Source: Progne subis subis (Eukaryota > Chordata > Aves > Passeriformes > Hirundinidae). Taken from it: a DNA stretch of 64,000 bases. The translations under genes were made by a program, and so were the position numbers. This document shows positions 35,231 through 47,290 of this stretch, piece after piece. Each line of letters starts with the position of its first letter. Positions within the stretch are counted from its first letter, which is position 1. Below the pieces are notes generated by a model. It did no database searches. It saw nothing but the letters and a program-made list of their open reading frames with translations, and was not told the origin of the DNA. Location of the stretch: the NCBI GenBank assembly GCA_022316685.1, contig JAKJHU010000067.1, positions 1,984,001 through 2,048,000 of the forward strand, written 5' to 3'.

Positions 35231-35314
35231 TGTTTTTGGGGTTTTTGGTTTTGGTTTTGGTTTTGGTTTTGGGTTTGGGTTTGGTTTTGGTTTGGTTTTG
35301 GTTTTGGTTTTGTT
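35231..35314. repeat. G/T-only tract, (TTTTGG)n-like, 84 nt
   Basis: Every base is G or T; the unit is mostly GGTTTT with some GGGTTT. It resembles ciliate-type telomeric repeats in composition but not the vertebrate TTAGGG, so it is a simple repeat. The nearby frame at 35224 is an artefact. Confidence 0.9.
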
Positions 35315-36577
35315 CCTTTTTTTACTTCAATCTTTGGTTTCTATGTAAAAGGATTTTAGCTCCATTTAGACAGATTAGTTTGGTGATTAGAGGAGAGATC
35401 ACAGACAACTGTGGTTTCCATCATCGGATACTGGATATTGGAGAGTTAAAACCATTAAATTATTAATTTGATTTTGTAAGTTGTTCTTTCTTTATCAGTA
35501 GAAGAACTGTGTTTCTTTATAACTATTTAAATGAACTTTAAAATATTCTCTTGAGCCTTAATCAATGTCAAATCTGGAATTCGCATTGACTTTGAAAGTA
35601 AAAGATTCAGACTCAAACTGTGTAGGAAAAAGAGGTATATTTCAGACTAGAAGTCCTGAAAATCGGCAATAATTTAAAAAAAATGTATCAACAGATGACT
35701 TTTGAATTATTTAAGCAAATCAAAGGGTAAATCAAAAGCTGACTTCCAGCTCCTGTATTATTCTCAGCTGTGAGTGTCTTTCACAGAATCAGAACTTCCA
35801 TCACCCTTTTTCGACTGTGAGTGTAAAGAACAAACCAAGATTTGCAGAGAGAAATTGGGGCAAAGCTTTCTGTTGATCTTTAATTGCTTTAAAGAGCTTT
35901 TGTGAAGCCATGCAGCACAGTATGCATCTGACAGAAAGTTATGGAACAAAGGCTGGTCACTCATTAATTCTAGTACATTCTCTCTAAGCTGGATACATCA
36001 GGAAAATTTACTGTATATAAATAACATTGTCTATGACAATATATCAGAGCATTAATCTTCCAGTAAAAATTTTTCCGGTATAAACTCTTTCACTAACTTA
36101 CTTGTAACTTAAGCATAGGGTATATTCTTGTGAAATGTGGTCTTTAAGTACTTTTAACTAGTACTGTTTAACTACAAGAACAATGGCTGCCAAAATATAA
36201 AAGCTAGATTGGAAAAAAAAAAAAAAAAAAGGGATGGGTAATACAACAGAAAATGTTTGTTATTCCTGAGGTAGCGTTAAGAAAATTTCCTATTCAGCTT
36301 CTAACAATAATCTAGTTCAACACCCAAGCTACTGAAACAACAGTGATGAATAAGTAAAGAGAAATATCAATGTGTATTCAGAGTCAGGTGTATACTTGGC
36401 ATTCTTGTCTCTTTGTTTGTTCTCAGAGTATGAACTGCAGCATTGTTAAACAATGTTGAAAATAATGCATAATCACATGCAACGTTTAAGCTTTTCACTT
36501 GGGAAATATACTTAAAACATTGCAATTTCAATAAAACTTTTGTCAAGAAATGGAATGTACTTTGTTTTTCTTCCTAG
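35315..36577. other. AT-rich DNA, 18-A run
   Basis: Poly-A at 36213-36230. No supported gene. Polypyrimidine-AG sites near 35492 and 36441 lack matching donors. Confidence 0.45.
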
Positions 36578-36639
36578 CCTCAGCTGGTAAAAACCCACTA
36601 TCAAGGCCAAAGTCTATCAAGATTCCTGATTTAAATGAG
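36578..36639 (+). other. Exon-like 62-nt segment
   Basis: Preceded by TTTGTTTTTCTTCCTAG, a strong acceptor, and followed by GAG|GTATGC, a good donor. Only one frame is open (two leading bases), reading SAGKNPLSRPKSIKIPDLNE and ending in phase 0. It lies 382 bases upstream of the next exon-like segment, which continues in that phase, so the pair encodes an uninterrupted hydrophilic peptide. I do not recognise it. A complete transcript would need an upstream exon ending one base into a codon, which I did not find. Confidence 0.35.
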
Positions 36640-37021
36640 GTATGCACCTAGTGTTTGAATTACTAGTACAATTGTAGTAGTAAGTTCTACAGTTCATTAC
36701 TGGTCTATGTCTAATTTCCTGAGAAGTTTGACACTTAATCATAATAACATAATAGTATTACACAAGATGAAGTGAGAGGATTAAACCTTATAAAGCAAAA
36801 GCAGGAACCTCTGAGACATGGTGTGGATATATTTTTAGGTACTAAAATTGGTTGTATCTCAAAATATGAGATGCTATAGAAAATCAGTGCAATTCCTAAT
36901 AGAGACACTTTGAAGAAGAAGCGCCCATTTTGGCAGAAAACAAGAGCTGTTCTATGGTAACTTAACCCTATAGAGCAATTCACATGTTCACTTTTGGCAC
37001 GGGCCTTTATTTTTTACACAG

Positions 37022-37075
37022 CTATTTTCTAGTACCAAAGGCTCGTTTGGGAGATCATCTGAAAGAAGAAGGAAG
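37022..37075 (+). other. Exon-like 54-nt segment
   Basis: Flanked by TTTATTTTTTACACAG and AAG|GTAAGA. In phase 0, which follows from the segment at 36578, it reads LFSSTKGSFGRSSERRRK, a basic, serine-rich peptide typical of disordered linkers or tails. One other frame is also open. A third strong acceptor at 37475 leads into a frame that stays open in the same phase. Taken together, the three suggest a small exon cluster of a plus-strand gene of unknown identity. Chance pseudo-exons remain possible. Confidence 0.35.
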
Positions 37076-37475
37076 GTAAGACTCATAACTCTAATACATG
37101 AGCTCTCTTGCCTCTTCCCAAATCTGTGAGGCACTCATGAACTAAGCCAAGAACACATACTTTCTCATACAGACTTTTTTCCTGCCTTCTTTTATGAAAC
37201 CACAAGTAGTTGCTTTCTCTTAATCCTTTTCAGTGATTTCACAGAGGATCCAAACTGTCTTCAGCTCTTTTACAGGCTTTAGCAGACTGTCATCTGGTGC
37301 TGCAGAAAGCTGGCAGCATGAAGGCTGTTTTATAAAAAATAAAAGAAACAGGTAGCTGCTCCATGCAGTTCATAGCTTAAATGTATACAGTCAAAGAAAT
37401 CTTGCTGTAAGGGTTTTAGGAAAAAAGAAAACATAAGCTATTATTTCCCTTTTAAATATTGCCTCTCCTCCTCAG

Positions 37476-37560
37476 AATTCCCCAGTAAACAGTATTTTAC
37501 CCAACTTTATTTTAACATTCAACCTAGTTTACCAAGAAGATACAAATGAGGTTGATGTTA

Positions 37561-37568
<8 letters not shown>
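37476..37568 (+). other. Possible third exon or terminal exon
   Basis: After GCCTCTCCTCCTCAG, phase 0 stays open for 30 codons to TAA at 37566-37568. Alternatives are a donor after 9 nt (CCA|GTAAAC) or after 75 nt (GAG|GTTGAT), both keeping the frame. The DNA is AT-rich and runs into a poly-A/T block, so coding status is doubtful. Confidence 0.2.
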
Positions 37569-37598
<30 letters not shown>

Positions 37599-37604
37599 TT
37601 TTTT
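37567..37604. repeat. A28-T10 tract
   Basis: Twenty-eight A directly followed by ten T, giving a self-complementary centre. Confidence 0.95.
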
Positions 37605-37895
37605 CTGGGTAGTTGATCATATGTCAGACTTTCCTGTTTGTAATACTAATTATCTCAGTGTTTTGCCCTTCTGTATATATGTTGACAACACCAAAGATAT
37701 GATATATTTCAAGGAAACGAGAGACCTAGGTGGAGGCTGTAAAAAGGAAAAAACTGTCAGAGACAATTAAAGGGACTGGTATGCCAAAGAAAGAACAAGG
37801 AAAAGGTCAAGAAATAAGAAAAATCACGTAACAAAAGAGATAAAATGAAAGCAAAAAACCCCACAACTGTTAACTTTGTTTGGTGAAATATATGA
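37605..37895. other. Unassigned AT-rich DNA
   Basis: No feature recognised. Confidence 0.5.
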
Positions 37896-38385
37896 GGGCA
37901 GTCTCCCAGGGGATCCTACTGACAATCTCCCTGGTTAGCTGGAAGTCTGTCTTCCTAAAGTGCAAGAGCCTAACTTTATTCCTTTTCTGACCTATATTTT
38001 TCAAGGCCATGAACTCCACCAATCCGTGATTGCTGCAGCACGGGCTACCTCCAGTCTTGACGTTGCCAATTAGCTCGTGATCATCAAATCTAGTACTGCG
38101 TACTCTCTGATACGGCTGTCTATCGCCTGCCTTAAATTATCTCCCATGCCACAGCCGCAAATTTTCTTTTTTGTCTCAGTCTTTGATTTTTACCCAAAGA
38201 CTTTCTACCTTCATGGCAGTTCTTCATAAACAGCTCTTCCTAGTTAATACCCATTTTAATGTAGAGGGCAACTCTTCCTCCTCTCCTTCCTTTCCTGTCT
38301 CTTCTCAACAGTCTGTAGCCATTGGTAACCACACTCCAATCATGGGATTCAACCTCCAAGCTTCAGTATCAGCAGCAAGGTCCTA
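37896..38385 (-). mobile_element. CR1 LINE endonuclease-region fragment, minus strand
   Basis: The plus strand carries reversed CR1 ORF2 5' part: 'GGCCATGAACTCCACCAATC', 'CGTGATTGCTGCAGCACGGG', 'GATTTTTACCCAAAGACTTT' and 'CAACAGTCTGTAGCCATTGG'. These correspond to the endonuclease domain. Internal deletions and stops make it non-functional. It shows that 5' CR1 sequence, usually lost, is present in this locus. Confidence 0.8.
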
Positions 38386-38482
38386 ACATTCTAGAAACAC
38401 AGTGTCTTCCAGTCCCTCCTGTTTGTTTCTGTAGGATATGCAAAACCAAAACCCCAATACCTCATACACAGAATTGGGGGGG
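38386..38482. other. Unassigned DNA
   Basis: Short spacer between the CR1 piece and the A/C tract. Confidence 0.5.
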
Positions 38483-38629
38483 AAAAAACAAAACAAAACA
38501 AAACAAACAAACAAACAAAAAAAAACCCAAAACAAAACAAAAAACAAACAAAACCCAACAACAACAACAACAAACAAACAAACAAACAAACAAACCCAAA
38601 ACCAAAAACAACCCCCCCCACACAAAAAA
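38483..38629. repeat. A/C-only tract, 147 nt
   Basis: No G or T for 147 bases: (AAAAC)n, (AAAC)n, (CAA)n and C8 subruns. Four frames of 82-116 codons on both strands are created by it. Confidence 0.95.
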
Positions 38630-38823
38630 GCCCCACCAAACAAAAAAAACCTGCCTGTGTTTCTACAGTTAAATGTCAGATATAATGAAACTGAACAAAC
38701 TTCTGCCCTGGTTTGTCTCCAAATTATCTCCTGAAAAATCCATCAATATTGTCTTTGAGTTATGACAGTTTGGAAAGCTATGGTGGTTAGTAGCTTTCTG
38801 TTTGGGGTCTTCTTTGTTTTATT

Positions 38824-38827
<4 letters not shown>

Positions 38828-38874
<47 letters not shown>
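38828..38874. repeat. Poly-T tract, 47 nt
   Basis: Uninterrupted T run, again with no retroposon body recognised next to it. Confidence 0.95.
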
Positions 38875-40374
38875 CCATTTTCATTGCTAGGAAGGTACAA
38901 CATTAATTTAACATTTTAAATATCTTCCTCTTCTGGCAGTTAGAGGTCCAAACAACAAAGGTAGTACTACACGAAGTAGCAATTACTGTGCTTCAGTAAA
39001 CCTTCTCTAACTTAATAAGTTCTAGTTCTGAACTATTTCCAAGCTTTTATTATTAAGAAATTGGTATGGATCCGTGTACCAGGAAAAAAAAACCAACAGG
39101 AATTACAAGGTTTTTCAGTTCCATCTAGTGGTAAGAGGAGGTATATGTCTCAAAGCATCATTGTCTCAGAAATAACAGTGATAGAAAGGTTAGCAAAAAT
39201 AATGCAAGTCAAAGTGATGAAAAATGTATACTTTAAGAATAAAAAGTTGTGCTAATAAAGAAGTCAACCCCATCTTTTCTGTTTAATATTTTCTGTATGA
39301 GACAAAATAGGTTTTGCTATCTAGGACCCCAATCATTTTACAGGAATTAAGGAGCAGCTTTTAAAAGCTTGATGAGCAGGAACATTGTTGCAATCATGCA
39401 GCATGCCTGTTTAAAATTTATTTTGTGATAATAACCAAGCAAACAAAAAGAATTAATCCCTCTTTTTTCCTTCACTGGTCTTCAAATATAGTGATGCTGT
39501 TTGATTTTATATTGCAGATCCATGCAATTTTAGTATAGAACATGCAGACTGCTCAAAATTAATAAAGGCAAATTAAACTGCAAGATTTCTCATTGTGTCT
39601 TTTAAACAAATGTATAGCCTTTGCAGTGATTTTTTTTTGTTTGTTTTGTTGTTTGTTTTTTTCCTGTAACATTTACCTAAGAAGTATTTAATTTATCTAT
39701 AAAGCCATCATGTTGTTATTAATATTCACTGTTTTCACCATATGAAATTAAAAGCAAATAGAAGAAGAAAAACGCTAGCCATGTTTGCTTCCTGGCTGAG
39801 ATAAGGACATTGTAGGGAGCATGTGACAGCATCAATCATGAGAACAAGCAGAGACATAAAGGGATCGTGATCTGCCAAATTAAATTAAAAGCTGAAGCTG
39901 CACTGGGCAAAACCAAAATATCCTTCAAGAACAATGAATAATAGACTTTTCCTTTCATGGGTGATCTGACAAAACCACAAATTTATCCATTTTCTCACGT
40001 ACTTGTTGAACTACCTTCCCAAATTAAAAGAAAAAGAAAATCATTAAACAAATCATTATATTAAGTATCTTTACAGATGTGATTTTTACAAGGAAAGGGT
40101 ATTTTCTTTTTTTTCTGAAGTGGTACAAATTGGGTTGGGAGAGATAAGGGGTGGGGGGAGGGATGGGAAATGGACAACAACAAAATACTGTACCAAAACC
40201 AGGTCAGGTTATATAATATGAAGTAAAATAGAGGCGTTTTAGTCTTTTGCCAGTCAATTGAGACCCTGATTGCAAAAGCCTTGTTCACTTAGCAGTTATC
40301 TGTTTTCTATAATCATTATCATATGAGCTCTTTTAAAGACACTTGCGGGAGCAGACCACTTCTGAAAAAAAAGC
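38875..40374. other. AT-rich DNA without recognised gene
   Basis: No gene or repeat family recognised; a GTTTGTTTTGTTG-type patch lies near 39635-39660. Confidence 0.5.
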
Positions 40375-40855
40375 TGAACATAAATATGGGCATACTAGAA
40401 AGAGTCCAGCAAAGGGCCACAAACATTGAGAGTCTGGAGCATCTCTCCTGTGAGGAAAAGTTGAAGAGCTAGGACTGTTTATCCTCGAGAAGAAAAGGCT
40501 CCAAGCATGTAATTAATATATTTAAATTCCTGAAGGAAGGCTGCAAAGAAGACAGTCAGTTGGTCAAGTGACAGGACCAGAGGCAATGGGCATAATCACA
40601 AACACAGAGGGCTCCACCTAAAGGTCAGGGAACACATTTTTTACTGAGGGGGATGACACCCCACAGGATGACAGAACTCTTGTAAAGTCTGCTCATGGAA
40701 GTTGTGGAGTCTCAATCCTTTGTTATATTCCAAACCTGTCTGGGCATGGTCCTGGGCAAGCAGCTATATAGGTGGCTCGGCTTGAACAAGAAGATTTGAC
40801 CAGGTGGTAACTTTCAGGGGTCCCCTGCAACCACAGTCATTCTGTGAAAGCAAAA
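40375..40855 (+). mobile_element. CR1 LINE 3' fragment, plus strand
   Basis: Plus-strand CR1 of an older subfamily, with 'GAGTCCAGCAAAGGGCCACA', 'AGTGACAGGACCAGAGGCAA', 'GGAAGTTGTGGAGTCTCAAT' and a 3' end 'CAACCACAGTCATTCTGTGA'. 5'-truncated and without coding capacity. Confidence 0.9.
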
Positions 40856-43800
40856 AAAATCAGAAAAATGTAAGACAGGGCCTTCAAATTTAGGTAGTAA
40901 ATCAATATTATTACCTATTATTGGTAGGTAAAATATATAGAGGCATATATATACCACACAGTATTAGCCATATAGCCACATGTCAAAATGGCAATTATTA
41001 AAGCATCTGGAATTTCGTACAGTCATGCAGTCAATCTGCCTGTTGCTAAATCAGAAGTATGACTAAGTGTGGAAGAACTGAACCTCAGATAAATCTAATA
41101 AATCTATTATGTCCTTATGTTTTTGGTTTTGGTTTTGTTTTTTTTTTTTTTGGTCTACCTAGTATTAGGAGTGGGAGTTTTAACATTAAAAAGGTTTCCA
41201 CTGCTTAATAGACCTTATTGAAACAAAGGTTTTCCTTGAAATTGTTTCAGTTTTATTTTACTTCACTTAATTTTAGTCTATTTCTTTAAGACACACAATG
41301 GAGTAATGTTATTTATTTTTCTATTTATGTTATAAAAACATGTTAATATTATACACAGAGGGTTTGTTTGTTTTTTGGTTTTTTTTTTTGTTCAGTTGAA
41401 GCAAGTGTAAACATATTTACTTTTATTGAGGTTATTTAATCACCTTTCAGTTATCAGTTTTTATCTATCCTTCTGAAAACCATTTCAGTTATTTGATGAA
41501 TTCTTTCCAACCTGCCTTCATTTTCCCATGATAATGAGAGATTTGGAAATTAATAAAATAAGCCTTTTTTTTTTTTTTTTTTCTTTGTTTAGTTTTCTTC
41601 TTTGATGTTCTCAGTAGTGGAGGACATATCAGAGTTTGTCTCAAGTCTGTAGATACAAGACCTCCAGAGGTACCAGGGTGTATTTAGATAAATAGGCTCA
41701 GGCAGTTAAGTATTTTTTATGTCTGTATTTTTATCTAGCTTGATAACAGCAAACACAGAATGGAAATGGTGCTGCCATGTCAGAGCTGTGTCATGCCTGC
41801 ACTAATAAAGTCTCTGTTTTGGGGTTTTTTTTCCCCAAACATTAGAACTATTTAATTATGGTCCTTCAGACATTTCGCCAAGACTTTTAAATTCATGACT
41901 GTAAATGTTTGAAACCCAGCATCAAATAGCTGAGGATCATTCCGTTACCCTTTCTCAGGCTGCAAACATATGTATGTACTCCATAGGTGGAAGTAAAGGA
42001 TGCGCTGAAAATTATTTTATATATGTACAGTTACATAGATGCATACTTGCATTGTGGTTATATATACTTAAAGACTGAATGTCACATGAAGAGAACAAAT
42101 GAAAAATGAAAGAATGATAGATCTTGTACTTTACCAGAAGATTAATTTCCCATACCTGATGGGCTAGCACAATGCTTGCTCTACCAAAACCATTGGCATA
42201 TGGAACTGCACAATGCCCGCTGTATAAGAAGGAAAACTGGAATTTCACCAGCCTCAGTGCCTTGCCAACTCAGACAGGTCAACCTGAACATTGGGATCCC
42301 TGACCAGTATGGACCACCAGAGAGACCCCCAGGATAGAAGAATGCATGCGTAAAGGAGAGGAGCAATATGTTAATGATTTTTGGGGAAATTATTATCATG
42401 CATGTTTAGTCCAGGACAATAAGTGAATATGTATGTAGAATATATTCACGTCCTCTTTGCAACCCTTGACTTCTGCTCCTAAATTTTCAGTGAGATTCAA
42501 TATAATGTTGAATAATGTTATCCCAGTTATAAAAAAGTATATGTATTTCAAAACTTTCTGGCCACATACAGGAGATTCAAGCATCTAAAGAAATGTTATC
42601 TTAAATTTTAAATGCTTTTTTTCTGTCTCTTCATTTTCTAGTTTTACTTGACAAAAATATGAATTAACAATTCATAAACTTCAAATTATCCTCCAAAGCC
42701 AGATTTTCAAAGAATACTAAGTCAAAATTTTCACCTACATGAAATGTTCATCTTTCAGAGGATTTAGTGATCTGAGTGGATCTGAGAGGATTCAGTTGAT
42801 CTCCTTGTGGCACACAAATGCTGAACAGTTTGTTATAACTGTTTTCATAGGGTTATAGACTGTTAAATGCCCAGAAATCCAAAGGGGAACTGTAAATAGT
42901 GGGTGCTATCAGAAGTCCGGTCCACGATTCATTTCAGATTGATGTTTATATGCTAATCTTTTCCAATTTCTGCCTATGCTCATATCTCCAGTCCTCATTG
43001 TAATAAATCTTCATGGTATTCTTAATCATATCAACATCTCTTTTTTAGCTTTCCTGCTGAAGTCAGATTATTTTAAAAAATAGTAAAAATATCAGCATCC
43101 AGGCCATTTTCTATTCAGCATTAATTTCAGCACTTTCATTTATTAACTGACCTATTTTCTTTCTGTTATTTCTTTTCTCTCTGAGATATTTCTTTGTTCC
43201 TGTTGTCGTGTTATCTAACATCCATTTATTCTTTCTTTTATTTGAATTAAACCCAGAAAAAGTCCTTCCTGAAAATTGTTGCTTTCGTCTGTATCACTAC
43301 ATCTATTTTTCTTCAGAGTTAGAAACTATTTTTTTATGACATCCTGGTAATTTTTCTGAGGGATTAGTCTGCATGAGAATTCCCTAGTTCTGCATCATTT
43401 ATTACTTACTCCTAATTAGAATCTAATGGTTCCACGAAGAATTCTTTGTACTTGGAGCGTAACAATGGCTTGTGGATTGGTGTTTTGAGGGACTGGGGGA
43501 GGGGTGTCGATATCTGAGAGAGATTAAGAGGAGCCTATTTAGTGGTGAAAATGTCTGGAACACACTAGAACTTGTCTATTCGTCTCTGAGGACTGAATGA
43601 AGCAGACACAATAACTTACTACATGAAGAAAAAAATCAGAATGCTAATATATTTCTGGTGGTAAATAATGTAATCCTATCACGGATATATTTTTTAACTT
43701 CTGTATTTCTAGTCCACTTTCAAAATCAGAATGCTACTTAACATCTACTACAGAACTGGATAGGAGAGAACTGGTGACCTTGAAGGTGATGTACTCCAGC

Positions 43801-46605
43801 CACTAAGGACAAACAAATCTTTCTGAGTGGGAATTCTTGATTATTCCAGTAGCAGATCTGACATGATGTTGTAAAATTTCTATAGGTATTCAAGAAGCAG
43901 AAACCCAGTTCATAATTTGTGAGATTTTCAGAATAATTTTGTCCTGGAACAGAGTATTTTATATTTTGTTTATACAGAAGGCAATGCTGAAGGGCTCAGA
44001 CACTAAATTCTAGGATTTTTTCTCATTTTAAGATGAGAAACTGCATGGTTAAAGCTGAGCTGAATAAGGAAGCTGAAAAAGGACAAGAATATACTCTTTC
44101 CAAGTCTCATGAACACCCCATCCACTAATAGATAACAAGCGCTGGAAAGCTTAATAGCAGATGACCAATGCAATGACAGTGTGAGCAGAAGAGCTTTGGA
44201 ATTGCTATTACTTCAGTGTGCTCAGATAAGGCCTCTAAAGATGCCAGTGAGGCAGATAACAAGTGCTGAATGCCTGATCAGTCCCTTCTTCCTCTCCTAG
44301 TCTCCTTGCAGCTATATCACCCAGATGCAAGAACGACAGTCTCCTCACTCTCCGGTTTGAAAACAATCTGCACCCATGCATCTCCAGGCCTTGTCTGACT
44401 ATTTAGGCATGCTTTGTGAAAAGGAACAATCATAGGCAAGATCTTTAAGGAATTATACTATATTTCCTTCATAAAATTACATTCCTGTTGATGCAGAGAC
44501 ACTTATTTACCAATATCTTCTGTGGTTAGCTGCTTCTAAATGGATGCAACAGGGTAACAACACAAAAGATCATGATGAACTTTTATACTACACCTTATCC
44601 CATTTGTGCAATAGCTCTCCTTCTCTTTCAGCATCCTCTTACAAACCTCATTCTTTCAGTAAAGCATGCTGATTTTGTAACCTCTTCCTTTTAAAAGCTG
44701 CTTAAATTGTAAGAAATTGTACATGTCTGCATCTAAAATTCTACTTGTGTATAAGTTGTTTCTACTAGCAGGGTTGCTTTTTTTTTTTTTATGCAGAAGT
44801 TCTTGCTATAACCATGTTAAGTATGTTTGATGAAATATACCACTATTGCCTAATTTTTTTTTTCTGTTTACTTTTAAAAGTAATAGAATTTTTATAGGTA
44901 GGCTATTAACATGGAAACATAATGACTGTAAAACAAAAAATACATAATGTAATGCAGCAAACCCCTTAATTTACTGTCCCACAGAATTCTGTGCAAAAAC
45001 TAAGACCAAAACCATGAAAAAAAACCAGAAGGGAAGTAAAATATAAAATAAACAGATTATTGAAAATGGATTTTGTGGGATTAGCAGTTTCAGTACATTC
45101 CCTTGGCAAATGCATACACAGTGTTTTCACCTATAAGCATTATCTACAGTTGTTCCAGAGTATTTTTTTTCAGAGTATTCGAGTTTCTTATATATTCATT
45201 TTTCTTTATTTCCAGCACATTTCATAACAGTTTTGAAATTGCCTTTTTTATAATTACTTTGAATATGTGTTTCCCACAAAATAAAAGAACTAAGAAAAGA
45301 AAGCAATAAAACTGCTTTCAGAAATTTTCTTTGTGCTACTTTAGTTTTAGTACCAGTACATTACTTAAAGTATTAATGCATTTTTAATCCCATCTGTGCA
45401 TTGGGAGATGTATCTCTTCCTGGTAAACCAGTAGCATGTGATATCTGAAACCCCACTGAAATCTGCAAAAAGTGCATCCAGGGATGCATAGTCCTGAGAT
45501 GTCAGGGCTGTACAACCACAAGGCCTCCACTAATCTTATGATGTGGAACATGTATTACTCACTACAGTATATTAATAAAGTTGGTTCAGACCTCTGTTAC
45601 ACTGTTCTCCATCCTTCATTCATCCATGCCTCTAAGCAAGGTTTTGTGTTTTAATACTGACTATAAACACTGTAGTTTCAGATTATTACAAGAATGTTTT
45701 TCTTGTATGTTGATCACAATGAGGAAATAGAGAATCATTTATATAGTGTACCAAAGATATTAAATTCAAAAGAAGTAGTGTTGCAGTACTCTGGTAATCT
45801 TGTTTCCATGAAGATAATTAATCAATAGAGTGGATATATTTTTTGCAGAATAGAAAACAAGTAATTATTTTGAATTTTCTGTCTGTAGTATGCTCAGAAT
45901 TATTGCAGGAATAACTAGTCACTAAGATTGTTACAGTTAAACCAGACTAAGATACCTGAGAAACAAACAAAAAAAAGTTTTATACATATGTTAGTAAATA
46001 ATGACCATTTGAGTGATTTGCCCTGCTGTATGTCCAAGAGTGGAATTAGACAGAAGGATCTATCTCACCCAGCTTTCAGATCTGTAACATGCTCCACTGC
46101 AAAAGATGAAGAGAAGTAAACATTACCTGGGAATAGCTGAAAATCTAATTCACAGTGTAATAAATCATATATCAAAGTTATCTATTTCACTTCAGCAGCT
46201 CCAAAGATTAAATTTTTTGGGGTTTGCCATCTAGATCTACAAAATTATTAAAAATGAATTCCATCAAGGAGATTTTAAAATTTGTTTTCTTTTGTCAAGA
46301 TAATTGAAAATCTTTTGATGAGTAGTATTGAGTATACAGTCCTAAAATGTGTGTTCGTCCTAAAGTGTTAGTAAAAAGAACTTATTTGCCAGGTTAACTC
46401 TGTGCAGTTTGTAGTTACAGCATTACACAGCACTTCTTACAAGTAATGTAAGGAACACAGTGCAGCCTGAGTTAGGAACTGCGCCCAGATTCTTCAGGGT
46501 GCATACGTAGATTGATGCCAAAGAGATGATGTTTGTCTAAAGAACCAGTGCTAGGACTGATGCTGCAGTGCAGTGGAATTAGTTGCTAACAGCTGAAATA
46601 TCTCT
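40856..46605. other. Long gene-poor AT-rich stretch
   Basis: Several homopolymers (for example T run near 41567-41582). A 55-nt segment at 41615-41669 lies between TTTGATGTTCTCAG and GAG|GTACCA and is open in one frame (SGGHIRVCLKSVDTRPPE). A strong acceptor near 44302 is followed by open frames that end in stops (SPCSYITQMQERQSPHSPV) without a donor. Two 14-mers GATAACAAGYGCTG lie at 44131 and 44255. None amounts to a supported gene. Confidence 0.4.
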
Positions 46606-46993
46606 CTTCTCTGTGGCGGTGCAATAATTGTTTTATCAAGCTTTATAAGGAGTTTTATGTTATGGTTCATTCCACTGTGGCCCCAGTTCTGTAACGGTTC
46701 CTCCCCTTTGAGTTTTCTGTATAGCAAGTTGTTTTATGTCAATCATCCCACCCCCCACCTATCCTTGTCAATCCCCTCTCCCCCGGCTCTGGGGCATCCT
46801 GTCTGTCACCTCGGGTCCCCTCCCTGGGCTCGGGAATTTCCCAGAGGGGCGTCGAGTGATAGGCTGATGCCCGGGAAATCCCCTTTTTCCCTTTGGTGAG
46901 TGGTCCAAGGTCTAGAACTGGACACCCCCTGTTATCCCCCCGAATTCCCTGATTCGCTAACCTGTTATTGCCACCTCGGAATCCTCCCCCGCT

Positions 46994-46999
46994 TATAAG
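46994..46999 (+). promoter_or_regulatory. TATA box of the solo LTR
   Basis: TATAAG lies 76 bases before the AATAAA, a usual spacing for an avian class II LTR. Confidence 0.5.
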
Positions 47000-47074
47000 T
47001 TCAGGGAGGGAAATTCAAACACGCTCTCTGGCTGGGCAATGGATGAGTGGCGGAGCTCCCGCTGCTCAGACTTG

Positions 47075-47080
47075 AATAAA
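47075..47080 (+). terminator. AATAAA signal of the solo LTR
   Basis: AATAAA sits in the R region, about 200 bases before the LTR end. Confidence 0.5.
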
Positions 47081-47290
47081 CCATCTTTAAACCTGCTTAG
47101 CTGAGAGCCGACCTTTTATCCACCACCGCTGTCACGAAGCAACTTGGGCCAGCTGCCGGAAGCGGAGTCCCTCAGGAAAAGGTTGCCGGCTTGCAACCGG
47201 GGGCCGAAACGCTTTGGCCACTGTGCAGATCTGAGCCAGCCGGTGCCCCACGCCTGCCTGGCGTGGAGGGGCACAGCCACAAAGCTTCTC

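Larger units (their letters stand above)
46606..47290 (+). mobile_element. Solo ERV LTR, same family as the one at 18,880
   Basis: The LTR runs from TGTGGCGGTG (46612) to CAGCCACA (47281). CTTCTC at 46606-46611 is repeated at 47285-47290, three bases beyond the end, and is the probable 6-bp target duplication. It has U3 wording shared with the LTR at 18,880 ('TTTTATGTCAATCAT', 'CTGTCTGTCAC', 'GTCGAGTG'). It also has TATAAG at 46994, AATAAA at 47075 and a GC hairpin-like 'CACGCCTGCCTGGCGTG' near the 3' end. It is the most CpG-rich area of the second half of the window. No gag, pol or env remains. The 80-codon frame at 46657 is inside U3. Confidence 0.9.

Noticed and set aside
35231..35314. GGTTTT repeat as an interstitial telomere
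   Set aside because: Vertebrate telomeres are TTAGGG; this tract has no A and is better explained as a simple repeat.
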